Positions 1-7,417 of a stretch of 23,756 nucleotides of DNA are shown in pieces. The position numbers and the translations under genes are program-made. The stretch covers positions 1 through 23,756 of the forward strand of contig USAX01000016.1 of assembly GCA_900552705.1 (NCBI GenBank), given 5' to 3'. Under the pieces are notes generated by a model. That model saw only the letters and a list, made by a program, of their open reading frames with translations, was not told the DNA's origin and did not search any database. How positions within the stretch are numbered: position 1 is the stretch's first letter; every line of letters begins with the position of its first letter. This DNA is from an uncultured Collinsella sp. GTDB taxonomy: Bacteria; Actinomycetota; Coriobacteriia; Coriobacteriales; Coriobacteriaceae.

Positions 1-62
1 CTCGTTTCCCCCGAAACTCGAGCCATTAATGCAATTTGTTAGAAGCATATCTTAGTACTAAC

Positions 63-88
63 GGCGCAGATGTAAACCATCTGCCGCT
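63..88 (-). other. Small hairpin downstream of first exporter operon
   Basis: A perfect 7-base stem (66-72 with 78-84, arms GCAGATG/CATCTGC) with a 5-base loop lies just after the stop codon of the ABC exporter gene that ends at 101. No U-run follows it on the minus strand, so it is a weak candidate for a terminator or mRNA 3'-end structure. Nothing else is recognisable in bases 1-100. Confidence 0.3.
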
Positions 89-100
89 AATCGGTATTCC

Positions 101-1960
101 CTACTGGGCGAACTGGCTGCGGTAGAGCTCGGCGTAAAAGCCGCCTGCCGCGAGCAGTTCGTCATGCGTGCCGCGCTCGATAATCTGGCCGTCGCGCATC
201 ACCAGAATGCAGTCGGCGTTGCGGATGGTGCTTAGGCGGTGCGCCACCACAAAGCTCGTGCGGCCAGCCATGAGCTCGTCGAATGCCGCCTGCACCTGCA
301 GCTCGGTACGCGTATCGATGCTCGACGTTGCCTCGTCCAGCAGCAGAATCGCCGGATCGGTGAGCATGACGCGCGCGATGCACAGCAGCTGTTTTTGACC
401 CTGGCTAAACGTGCCGCCGTCCTCGCCGATCACCGTGTCGTAGCCGCCTGGCAGCTGCACGATAAACTTATGCGCGTGCGCGCGCTTGGCGGCCTCGATA
501 ATCTGCTCGCGCGTGGCATCGGGGCAACCGTACGCGATGTTTTCCGCCACCGTGCCCTCGAACAGCCAGGTGTCCTGCAGCACCATGCCAAAGGCACGGC
601 GCAGGCTCGAGCGCGTGTAGTCGCGCGATGAGCGACCGTCCACAAAGATGCGGCCGGCATCGATATCGTAAAAACGCAGCAGCAGGTTGATGAGCGTCGT
701 CTTGCCACAGCCCGTGGGGCCGACGAGGGCAAAGCGCATGCCGGGTTTGGCGTCAATGCAAATGTCCTGCAGCAGCTTGCGGTCGGGCACGTAGCTAAAG
801 TCCACATGCTCAAAGGTCACCTCACCCTGCGGGGCGGCGAGCTCTACGGCGTCCGACGCGTCGGGCTCCTGCTCGCGCGCATCGAGCAGCGCAAACATGC
901 GGCGCGCCGAGGCATACGCCGTCTGGATTTGCGTGATGACGTTGGTAACCTCGTTGAACGGCTTGGTGTACTGGTTGGCGTAGGACAGGAAGATCTGCAC
1001 GCCACCCACCGTAAGCGCCGCGGGCACGCCCGTGATCACGCCCACGCAGCCGATCACAGCGACCACAGCATAGATGATGTTGTTGATAAAGCGCGTGCCG
1101 GGGTTGGAGAGCGAGCCCATAAACTGCGCGCGCTCACCTGCCGTATAAAGCTCGGCGTTGAGGGCATCGAAGCGCTGCTGAGCGCTCGGGCCGTAGGCAA
1201 ACGCGTCCACGAGCTTCTGCTCGCCCACATACTCCTCGATGTGGCCACCAAGTTGGCCTTGGATGCGTTGCTGGGCCGTAAAGCTCTTGTTGGAGAGCTT
1301 GGCGATGGCACCGGCCGCAAAGATGGAAAGCGGCGTGACGAGCACCACCACGAGCGTCATGGTCAGGTTGATGGAGAGCATAAACGCAAGCGTGCCGACG
1401 ATGGTGATAACGCCGGTGAAGAGCTGGGTAAAGCCCTGCAGCAGGCCGTCGCCTACCTGGTCGACATCGTTGACCACGCGGCTCATCAGGTCGCCGTGGG
1501 CATGGCTGTCGATAAAGCTGAGCGGCATGCGGCTGAGCTTGTCGCTTGCCTCCACGCGCATATCGCGCACCGTCTCGTAGGACAGGCGGTTGACGCAATA
1601 GCCCTGCAGCCACTGGAAGGCCGCGGCACCCATCACGACGAGCGCGAGCTTGGTGACAAGCGGCAGCAGTGTATCGAAATCCACCTGCCCGGCGGCGACG
1701 ATAAGGTCGATGCCCTCACCAATGAGAATGGGCGTGTAGAGCTGCAAGATAACGGAGATGGCGGCACTCACAAACGAAGCCGCAAACGAGACGCGGTGCG
1801 GACGAACGTAATCCATCAGGCGGCGGGTCACCGCGCCCACGGGATAGCGCTCGGGATCGCCGGGCTGGCGCGGACCGTCGCCCAGGTCGTTGAGGCTATC
1901 GTTGCCGGACACGTTGGCCGTCATCGTGGCGACCGAACCGGAAGAAGTATACGGATTCAT
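101..1960 (-). CDS. ABC exporter subunit with canonical Walker B (heterodimeric multidrug-type, second gene of pair)
   Basis: A 619-residue ABC half-transporter: a six-helix transmembrane domain (about 50-345) fused to a C-terminal ATPase domain (about 378-615). Walker A is GPTGCGKT (414-421), Walker B is ILLLDE (538-543) with the catalytic Glu present, and the switch His is H574 (VAHRLST). The signature motif is non-canonical, FSQGQ (518-522) instead of LSGGQ. This is the pattern expected of the subunit that supplies the active Walker B site in a heterodimeric exporter of the TM287/288 or LmrCD type. The ATG (1958-1960) directly follows the TAA of the upstream gene (1961-1963), and an AGGAGG lies 7 bases before it, so the two genes are translated from one mRNA. 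The N-terminal 45 residues are polar and outside the usual fold. The transported substrate cannot be read from the sequence; drug, lipid or peptide export are all possible. Confidence 0.95.
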   Translation of the reverse strand: MNPYTSSGSVATMTANVSGNDSLNDLGDGPRQPGDPERYPVGAVTRRLMDYVRPHRVSFAASFVSAAISVILQLYTPILIGEGIDLIVAAGQVDFDTLLPLVTKLALVVMGAAAFQWLQGYCVNRLSYETVRDMRVEASDKLSRMPLSFIDSHAHGDLMSRVVNDVDQVGDGLLQGFTQLFTGVITIVGTLAFMLSINLTMTLVVVLVTPLSIFAAGAIAKLSNKSFTAQQRIQGQLGGHIEEYVGEQKLVDAFAYGPSAQQRFDALNAELYTAGERAQFMGSLSNPGTRFINNIIYAVVAVIGCVGVITGVPAALTVGGVQIFLSYANQYTKPFNEVTNVITQIQTAYASARRMFALLDAREQEPDASDAVELAAPQGEVTFEHVDFSYVPDRKLLQDICIDAKPGMRFALVGPTGCGKTTLINLLLRFYDIDAGRIFVDGRSSRDYTRSSLRRAFGMVLQDTWLFEGTVAENIAYGCPDATREQIIEAAKRAHAHKFIVQLPGGYDTVIGEDGGTFSQGQKQLLCIARVMLTDPAILLLDEATSSIDTRTELQVQAAFDELMAGRTSFVVAHRLSTIRNADCILVMRDGQIIERGTHDELLAAGGFYAELYRSQFAQ

Positions 1961-3817
1961 TTAGCAGCCCTCCTTTGCGCAAGTGGATGCGGAGGCCGTC
2001 GGGGCGGATGTGGGCGTCGCGCTCCCCTGCTGGCCCTCGAGTTCCTCGCGGCGCAGCTGCGACTGGCAAATCTCGCGATAGAGCTGGCAGGTCGCATACA
2101 GCTCGTCGTGCGTGCCCAGGCCCGCGACCGAACCGTGGTCGAGCACGCAGATCATGTCGGCATCGCGCACGGTCGAGACGCGCTGGCTCACAATCACCGT
2201 GGTCAGCGGCAGCCCGCCCGCGGCGGCGCCGCGCACGCTGCGCTCGCGAATGGCATGGCGAAGCGCCGCATCGGTCTTAAAGTCGAGCGCCGAGGCGGAA
2301 TCGTCCATGACCAGAATCTGCGGCGAGCCCACCAGGGCGCGCGCGATGGTCAGGCGCTGGCGCTGGCCACCGCTGAAGTTCTTGCCGCCCGCCTCGACCG
2401 GGGCGTCGAGCCCCTGCGGCTTGTTGCGCACGAACTCGCTCGCCTGCGCCATGTCGAGCGCCGCCCAGAGCTCATCGTCGGTCGCCGACTCGTCACGCCA
2501 AGTCAGGTTGTTGCGGATGGTGCCGCTCACCAGCGACGCTCGCTGCGGGACGGTCGCGACCACGTGGCGCAGCTGATCGAGCGGCCAGGTGCGCACGTCG
2601 GCGCCCATCACGCTCACGCTGCCGGTGCCCGCATCGTACAGGCGCGGGATAAGCGAAACGAGCGTGGACTTGCCGCTGCCCGTGCCGCCGATAATGCCAA
2701 GCGTCTTGCCCAGCGGCAGTTCCAGGGTCACATCGTCGACGGCGTTGGCAGCGCCCGCGCCAAACGAAAAACTCGCATGGTCAAAGCTCAGCGCAAAAAC
2801 GGGAGTGGCACCACTTGTCAGCTCGCTCGGCTCGGGCAGCGCGACCGGCTGGTTGCCCCCGTCCGTGATGCTCGGCTCGCAATCGAGCACCTCGTTGATG
2901 CGCGACGCGCTGGCACTCGCCTTGGTAAAGACCACGACCAAGTTGGCCACGTAGACGATGGAGGTGAGGGTCTGCGTCATATAGTTCACAAACGCCATAA
3001 CCTGACCCTGCGTAAGCTCGCCCACGTTGACCTGGATGCCGCCCACCCACAGGATGGCGCACACGCCCAGGTTCATCACGAGAAACGTGACAGGGTTGAG
3101 AATCGAGGAGAGCTTGCCCACCGCGATGGCAGTATTGGCCTGGTCATCGGCGGCTTGGGCAAAGCGCTCACGCTCGTGGTCCTCGCGCACGAAGGCGCGA
3201 ACCACGCGAGCGCCCGAAAGCCCCTCGCGGCAGATAAGCGCGATGCGGTCGAGCTTTGCCTGCAGCTGCCTGTAATACGGAACGCAGCGCGCCATGACAA
3301 ACCAAAACACCAGGCCGATGGCGGGCGTGCAGATCAAAAAGATAATGCCGAGCTTAAGGTCGATGGCAAGGGCCGCGCACATGGAGCCCACCGCCAGAAA
3401 GGGCCAACGGATAAGCATGCGCACGCCCAGCGCCACGGCAAGCTGCACCTGGTTGACGTCGTTGGTGATGCGCGTGATGAGCGACGGCGTGCCAAAGCGA
3501 TCGAGCTCAGCATAGCTCAGCCTGTTGATGTGCTCGTAGAGCGCGCCGCGAATGTCGGTGCCCATGCCCTGCGAGGTGAGCGCCGCCATCTTTTGGCAGA
3601 CGAGCGTAAACGAGATGCCGATCACAGCCATGGCGGCAAGCACCATGCCGTAGTGGACGACGGCGTCCACGTCGTGCGAGCCAATGCCCTTATCGATCAT
3701 CTGGGCAATTACCAGCGGCGTCAGCAGGTCAAAGATAACTTCGATCAGCTTGCACGCAGGACCAATCACCATATACCGACGAAACTTACCACCAAAACGC
3801 CTAAGCAACTCAATCAT
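1961..3817 (-). CDS. ABC exporter subunit with degenerate ATP site (first gene of pair)
   Basis: A 618-residue ABC half-transporter with an N-terminal transmembrane domain (about 10-310) and an ATPase domain (about 340-590). Walker A is GGTGSGKST (377-385) and the signature is canonical FSGGQ (481-485). The residue after the Walker B Asp is Asp, not Glu (ILVMDDS, 501-507), and the switch His is Gln (SQRVST). These substitutions mark the non-hydrolytic half of heterodimeric exporters. The partner is the following gene, whose defects are complementary. A longer reading frame reaches a TTG at 3848-3850. The ATG at 3815-3817 is preferred because GGGAG lies about 10 bases upstream and the protein then begins MIELLRRFGG, as ABC exporters usually do. 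The tail (about 590-618) is Ser/Thr/Ala-rich and ends in Cys. Unlike the second pair in this window, no regulator gene is adjacent. Confidence 0.94.
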   Translation of the reverse strand: MIELLRRFGGKFRRYMVIGPACKLIEVIFDLLTPLVIAQMIDKGIGSHDVDAVVHYGMVLAAMAVIGISFTLVCQKMAALTSQGMGTDIRGALYEHINRLSYAELDRFGTPSLITRITNDVNQVQLAVALGVRMLIRWPFLAVGSMCAALAIDLKLGIIFLICTPAIGLVFWFVMARCVPYYRQLQAKLDRIALICREGLSGARVVRAFVREDHERERFAQAADDQANTAIAVGKLSSILNPVTFLVMNLGVCAILWVGGIQVNVGELTQGQVMAFVNYMTQTLTSIVYVANLVVVFTKASASASRINEVLDCEPSITDGGNQPVALPEPSELTSGATPVFALSFDHASFSFGAGAANAVDDVTLELPLGKTLGIIGGTGSGKSTLVSLIPRLYDAGTGSVSVMGADVRTWPLDQLRHVVATVPQRASLVSGTIRNNLTWRDESATDDELWAALDMAQASEFVRNKPQGLDAPVEAGGKNFSGGQRQRLTIARALVGSPQILVMDDSASALDFKTDAALRHAIRERSVRGAAAGGLPLTTVIVSQRVSTVRDADMICVLDHGSVAGLGTHDELYATCQLYREICQSQLRREELEGQQGSATPTSAPTASASTCAKEGC

Positions 3818-3861
3818 AAAAAGGCGCTCCCTATCATCATCTCTCTTCAATCTGGTTCATG

Positions 3862-3891
3862 ATAGTACGGCGAACCCTGGAGATGTGTAAG
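3862..3891 (-). promoter_or_regulatory. Candidate sigma-70 promoter of first ABC exporter operon
   Basis: On the minus strand a -35-like CTTACA (3886-3891) and a -10-like TACTAT (3862-3867) are 18 bases apart, about 45 bases upstream of the ATG at 3817. The match is moderate. Bases from here to the large inverted repeat at 4030 hold no other gene or clear signal. Confidence 0.4.
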
Positions 3892-4029
3892 CAACTCGTT
3901 ACAGATGTAAGGGCAATGGTCACTAGCGCCCAAGGCATGTAGCAGCCGATGTTTTGGCAACGCCAGCGAGCGGCATAACGCCAGGGATTCAATTATCAGA
4001 TAAATGTGACCCTTCAGGCGGTTTTGGTC

Positions 4030-4134
4030 GGCTACCCGCGAGTGCCGGCAGGGCGCTTGGTAGTCGAGCGATCCCGCAGGCGAAGCCGAGGACCAGCGAG
4101 ACACCAAGCGCCCTGCCGGCACTCGCGGGTAGCC
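4030..4134. repeat. Perfect 32-bp inverted repeat (long hairpin)
   Basis: Arms 4030-4061 and 4103-4134 are perfect reverse complements over 32 bases (left arm begins GGCTACCCGCGAGTGCCGGC) around a 41-base centre. Outside the arms, TTTTGGT (4022-4028) can pair with ACCAAAA (4140-4146) after a small asymmetric bulge. The element sits directly downstream of the SRP RNA on the minus strand. No reading frame in it looks coding. Its function is unknown; it could be a palindromic mobile or REP-like element, or an RNA 3'-end structure. Confidence 0.85.
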
Positions 4135-4147
4135 GCGGCACCAAAAA

Positions 4148-4265
4148 GCGCCTGCGCACTCGATGGATTCGGATGCCCGACAGAGGCTCCTTATGGCTGC
4201 TTCCTTCCGGACCTGACCAGATTCGGAACATGTCGTCATCCGAACCCATCGAACGCGCTAGGCGC
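4148..4265 (-). ncRNA. ffs: Signal recognition particle RNA (4.5S, small bacterial type)
   Basis: On the minus strand the universally conserved SRP core is present: GGTCAGGTCCGGAAGGAAGC followed by AGCC (4195-4218), the binding site of the Ffh protein with its GGAA tetraloop. Long helices flank it. TCGATGG and TTCGGATG on the 5' side pair with CATCCGAA and CCATCGA on the 3' side, and GCGCCTAGCGC at the 5' end pairs with GCGCAGGCGC at the 3' end, giving a closed hairpin of about 118 nt. It is followed by TTTTT (4143-4147), so the closing stem probably serves as the terminator. The RNA works with Ffh and FtsY in co-translational membrane targeting. The 5' end is set by the promoter at 4273-4301; exact ends may differ by a few bases. 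Confidence 0.95.
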
Positions 4266-4272
4266 TCGGTAT

Positions 4273-4301
4273 ATCTTACCTGCTCCCGCCCGATGGGGCA
4301 A
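4273..4301 (-). promoter_or_regulatory. sigma-70 promoter of SRP RNA gene
   Basis: On the minus strand TTGCCC (-35, 4296-4301) and TAAGAT (-10, 4273-4278) are separated by exactly 17 bases. The predicted start, about 7 bases after the -10, coincides with the first paired base of the SRP RNA (4265). Spacing and position agree independently with the RNA fold. Confidence 0.8.
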
Positions 4302-4310
4302 GATAGCTAA

Positions 4311-4379
4311 TTTGGAACGGGGCCTTTTGACTACTCGGGCAATCAGATCGACAAGTAGCCAAAATAGCCCCGTTCCAAA
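4311..4379. repeat. Inverted repeat with arms of about 30 bp upstream of the SRP RNA promoter
   Basis: TTTGGAACGGGGC (4311-4323) is the exact reverse complement of GCCCCGTTCCAAA (4367-4379). Pairing continues inward with CTTTTGACTACT against AGTAGCCAAAATA, with two or three mismatches or bulges. The loop is about 18 bases. It begins 10 bases upstream of the -35 of the SRP RNA promoter. A run of A (AAAAAG) follows on the plus strand. It does not look like a classical terminator in either direction; a palindromic repeat element is more likely. Confidence 0.75.
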
Positions 4380-4399
4380 AAGACTGGTCTGACGCTGCG

Positions 4400-4557
4400 C
4401 CACGAAAAGGGCCTATCTACTACGTTTTGGTCGCAGGGGTCAACCATAGCGTGCTTTTTCGAAAAGCGGCAAGCTCTCTACCTGCTGTTTTTATTTCCCA
4501 AATTCCGGGATGGTCGAGGGCACCCGGTTAAACGTAGTAGATGGTCGCCTTTCGTGG
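4400..4557. repeat. Inverted repeat with 28-bp imperfect arms
   Basis: Left arm 4400-4427 and right arm 4530-4557 are reverse complements over ATCTACTACGTTT (4415-4427 with 4530-4542, 13 of 13) and CCACGAAA at the outer ends (8 of 8), with a short diverged stretch between. The enclosed 102 bases contain no convincing gene. The arms resemble termini of a small non-autonomous element, but no target-site duplication was recognised. Confidence 0.65.
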
Positions 4558-4610
4558 CAGGCGGTCCGGCTCGAGACCCAAGGCAGCCAACCTCGAATGG
4601 CCATTCTCGA

Positions 4611-4677
4611 AGTTGCGGTGGAATACGGACTGGATTGGCACCTTAAAGGCAAAAACACTCCGTATTTCACCGCAACT
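4611..4677. repeat. Inverted repeat with 19-bp arms 3' of the tadA-glycerate kinase gene
   Basis: AGTTGCGGTGGAATACGGA (4611-4629) pairs with TCCGTATTTCACCGCAACT (4659-4677) at 18 of 19 positions, with a loop of about 29 bases. On the minus strand it starts 17 bases after the stop codon of the fusion gene. A T-run lies in the loop rather than after the stem, so it is not an ordinary intrinsic terminator. A 12-base perfect palindrome, GAATGGCCATTC (4595-4606), adjoins it. Confidence 0.7.
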
Positions 4678-4694
4678 TATCGAGGGGATGGGTT

Positions 4695-6476
4695 TTAGAT
4701 ACGGCCAAGGTCGTAGGATCGAGCGGCCGCTTCGCCGGCGCAGATGAGGTTGGCTGCGGCTTCCTGCGGATTAAGCGCTTGGTCGAGGGACATGGGCTTG
4801 CGGCAGATCGGAAGCACCAAGTCAATGCCCTGCTCATACACCGCATCCAGGTTGTCGGCGCGACCGCCCACGACGGCGACTACCGGCTTGCCATAGCGCT
4901 TCGCACGACGGGCTACGCCCACCGGTGCCTTGCCGGCGGCGGACTGCTCATCCATATTGCCCTCGCCCGTTATGACCAGGTCGACATCACGCACATGCTC
5001 GTCAAACCCAATCAGATCGAGCACCGTCTCCACGCCCGAGCGCAACTCGGCGCCGAGTGCCAACAGCGCTGCTCCCAGACCCCCGGCGGCACCAGCGCCG
5101 GGCACGCCGAGCACCGAGCCAAATGTCCGTGCACCCTCGGTCACGCGCAGCAACCCCTGAGCCCGCGCCTTAGCAATCGCCGTATCGAGCAGGCGGCCGT
5201 AGCCGACCATCCAACTGTCGTACCTGTGAAGCGCCTCGGCGTCATCTGTCGGCAGGCCCTTCTGCCCACCGAACACTGTCAGCGCGCCGCGACGCCCCAC
5301 GAGTGGGTTCTCGACATCGGAAAGTACAACGATACGAGCGCCGTCCAAAGCCTGCAGCGCTGGCGCCAAATCAACGCTCGCCACCTGCTCAAGGCCCGCA
5401 AGACCGGGGGCAATATTGCAGCCATGCTCATCGACCACACGCGCGCCCAGCGCCTGCAGCATGCCGGCGCCGCCGTCGTTGGTGGCACTACCGCCCAGAC
5501 CAATATAGATAGTCTTTGCCCCGGCACGGACCGCGCGAAGCATCAACTCGCCCACGCCAAAGGTCGAAGCCACAAGCGCCGCCGATTCCGCGCAAGACGA
5601 ATACCCAATGCCCGCCGCCTCGGCCATCTCAATAACAGCCGACTCGTGCTCGCCGTCCACCAGCACCCGGGCAGACACGCGATCGCCCAAGGGGCCTGCA
5701 ACCTCGCAGGTCACAAGCTCACCGCCGCACGCGGCAACGGCATCGAGCGTTCCCTCGCCGCCATCTGCCAGCGGCAATGTGCACGCCTCGGCATCGGGCC
5801 ACACACGGCGCACGCCTTCGGCAACGGCCTCCTCCGCCTGTGCACTCGAAACGCTGCCCTTAAAGGAGTCGATCGCCAGCAGCACACGGCGGGGCCGGCG
5901 GCACACGGCACCAAAATCGACCGCCTCAACGGCAATATCTTCGGCACACGCGAGCGCCTCGGCATGAGCGGCATGCGCCTCAAGATCGGCCCCACAACCG
6001 CAGCCAACACCATCGGCGCCACGCAGCCCACTAAAATAGCCGCTCAACACCTCACGACACTCATCCGCCAGCACGCCGGTGGTCACATTAAACCGATGGT
6101 TCAGGCGCGAATCGGCATTCAGGTCATACAGCGAACCCAGTGCGCCGGCCTTGGCATCAGCCGCGCCATACACGCAGCGCCCCACGCGCGCGTTGACCAT
6201 AAGCCCCGCACACATGCAGCAAGGCTCGAGCGTTACATAGACCGTGCAATCGGAAAGGCGCCAGCGACCGAGCGACCGAGCGGCAGCGCACAGGGCCGCG
6301 AACTCTGCATGCGCCGAAGGGTCCTGGTCGAGCTCACGACGATTATGTGCCCGCGCGACAATCTCACCCGCACGCACCACAACAGCGCCAATGGGCACTT
6401 CGCCCACCGCGGCGGCGGCGCGCGCCTCGGCCAGTGCCTCGCGCATGAACTTCTCGTCGATTTCGGTGCTCGTCAT
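4695..6476 (-). CDS. Fusion: tRNA adenosine(34) deaminase (TadA type) + glycerate kinase
   Basis: A 593-residue two-domain protein. Residues 1-150 form a cytidine/deoxycytidylate-deaminase fold of the TadA class, with zinc ligands in HAE (H56, catalytic E58) and PCCMC (C86, C89). TadA converts A34 to inosine in the tRNA-Arg(ACG) anticodon. Residues 151-193 are an Ala/Cys-rich linker. Residues 194-593 match glycerate kinase of the GlxK/GarK family: RRVLLAIDSFKGS start, PLADGGEGT, GLGGSATNDGGAGML, PGAGAAGGLG and VITGEGNMD motifs, all looking intact. That domain phosphorylates glycerate with ATP. The reading frame extends to 6527, but the ATG at 6474-6476 is preferred because GGGAAGG lies about 8 bases upstream. 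One gene thus joins an essential tRNA-editing enzyme to a carbon-metabolism kinase, with no frameshift needed. It is divergent from tRNA-Ser, 51 bases away. Confidence 0.92.
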   Translation of the reverse strand: MTSTEIDEKFMREALAEARAAAAVGEVPIGAVVVRAGEIVARAHNRRELDQDPSAHAEFAALCAAARSLGRWRLSDCTVYVTLEPCCMCAGLMVNARVGRCVYGAADAKAGALGSLYDLNADSRLNHRFNVTTGVLADECREVLSGYFSGLRGADGVGCGCGADLEAHAAHAEALACAEDIAVEAVDFGAVCRRPRRVLLAIDSFKGSVSSAQAEEAVAEGVRRVWPDAEACTLPLADGGEGTLDAVAACGGELVTCEVAGPLGDRVSARVLVDGEHESAVIEMAEAAGIGYSSCAESAALVASTFGVGELMLRAVRAGAKTIYIGLGGSATNDGGAGMLQALGARVVDEHGCNIAPGLAGLEQVASVDLAPALQALDGARIVVLSDVENPLVGRRGALTVFGGQKGLPTDDAEALHRYDSWMVGYGRLLDTAIAKARAQGLLRVTEGARTFGSVLGVPGAGAAGGLGAALLALGAELRSGVETVLDLIGFDEHVRDVDLVITGEGNMDEQSAAGKAPVGVARRAKRYGKPVVAVVGGRADNLDAVYEQGIDLVLPICRKPMSLDQALNPQEAAANLICAGEAAARSYDLGRI

Positions 6477-6511
6477 CGTTCGCCTTCCCTGTTGCAAATT
6501 CAAAACGATGC

Positions 6512-6517
6512 TATCAT
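6512..6517 (+). promoter_or_regulatory. Candidate -10 element of tRNA-Ser
   Basis: TATCAT lies 10 bases before the mature 5' end of the tRNA. No good -35 hexamer is found at 16-18 bases (TTGCAA is only 14 bases away), so this is tentative. The 51-base gap to the divergent tadA-fusion start must hold both promoters. Confidence 0.35.
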
Positions 6518-6527
6518 TACGACTCAC

Positions 6528-6617
6528 GGAGAGATGGCAGAGCGGTTGAATGCGGCGGTCTTGAAAACCGTTGAGCGCGAGAGCGTTCCGGGGGTTCGAA
6601 TCCCCCTCTCTCCGCCA
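6528..6617 (+). tRNA. tRNA-Ser (anticodon UGA)
   Basis: Acceptor arms GGAGAGA (6528-6534) and TCTCTCC (6607-6613) pair perfectly, followed by discriminator G and an encoded CCA (6615-6617). The anticodon loop CTTGAAA gives anticodon UGA, reading UCA and other UCN codons. A long variable arm, typical of class II serine tRNAs, and a GGTTCGAATCC T-arm are present. The 3' end is only 3 bases from the stop codon of the convergent TetR gene. Confidence 0.97.
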
Positions 6618-6620
6618 CTT

Positions 6621-7205
6621 CTAGTGATGCACCGGCGTCATGGTTCGCTCGAACAGCGCATCGACCACGTCGGCCATCTCGGGTCGACGCTCGAGGTCGT
6701 GACCCGACTCCCACCATATCGTGAAAAGTCGAATAATACCGCCGGCGACAAACTCTGACGTCGTCTCAAGCGAAACGGGGGCCAGGGCATCCTCGGCAAG
6801 CACGTTCATCACACGCTCGCGGATAGAGCGGGCAATACGGTCGCAAATAACGTTGGTCAACATGCCCGACATGCTGCTAGCCAAAATGTTATCCATGAGC
6901 TGCTCATGCGCCAGAATCAAATCCATGGCATCGTCCAAAATCGCATGTCGAAGCGCGCGCACGTCCTCAGCAGACACTGCGCCGGCCTCATCGGGCTGTT
7001 TTTGCGGCAAGCCCGACATGAGCTCATCGATATAAAAGGCGAAGTAATCGTTTTTATCGCGAAAGTGCTTATAGAACGTCGTGCGGCGAATCATGGCACG
7101 GTCGCAAAGCATGGCAACCGTCAAATCCTCAAAACGATGCTCTTCCAAAAGCTCGGTAAAGGCATCGAACAGGGCACGATAGGTTTTCTTGATGCGAAGG
7201 TCCAT
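6621..7205 (-). CDS. TetR/AcrR-family transcriptional regulator
   Basis: A 194-residue regulator. Residues 5-50 form the TetR helix-turn-helix (recognition portion IRRTTFYKHFRDKNDYF). The rest is a helical ligand and dimer domain without recognisable ligand specificity. The N-terminal sequence resembles the DhaS-like TetR branch, but this is a loose impression. The frame extends to a TTG at 7223 and an ATG at 7217. The ATG at 7203-7205 is preferred because it has room for an AGGATGG-type ribosome site and gives a normal TetR N-terminus. It is divergent from lemA and ends 3 bases from the tRNA-Ser 3' end. A -10-like TAAGAT lies at 7255-7260 on the minus strand without a good -35. Its targets are unknown. 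Confidence 0.88.
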   Translation of the reverse strand: MDLRIKKTYRALFDAFTELLEEHRFEDLTVAMLCDRAMIRRTTFYKHFRDKNDYFAFYIDELMSGLPQKQPDEAGAVSAEDVRALRHAILDDAMDLILAHEQLMDNILASSMSGMLTNVICDRIARSIRERVMNVLAEDALAPVSLETTSEFVAGGIIRLFTIWWESGHDLERRPEMADVVDALFERTMTPVHH

Positions 7206-7417
7206 CCGTATCGCCATCCTCAAGGCGTAGACAGCATTCCTTAATTTGTCGCATATCTTACACCTGTACCACCCGTTCGATATTGGCGACCCCTCCTTGG
7301 TTGAAACATAACGCTCACCGGAAAGTTCGGCACCGCCAAAGGTTGCGGGTATACTTAATACTGTTACACCAACGGCAGCTGGCGCGAAACGCCGCGGCCA
7401 TTCGAAACGGAGACATC

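Noticed and set aside
806..3862. A 1018-codon plus-strand open frame antisense to the first exporter pair
   Set aside because: It is the mirror of the two ABC genes, is rich in His/Arg/Ala/Gly without any domain, and lacks a ribosome site. GC-rich third positions create such shadows.
3847..4392. Short frames over the SRP RNA and 4030 inverted repeat
   Set aside because: They translate a conserved structural RNA and a palindrome; none has a ribosome site.
4779..6758. A 659-codon plus-strand frame opposite the tadA fusion
   Set aside because: It reads through the tRNA-Ser gene and is the complement of a well-supported coding region.
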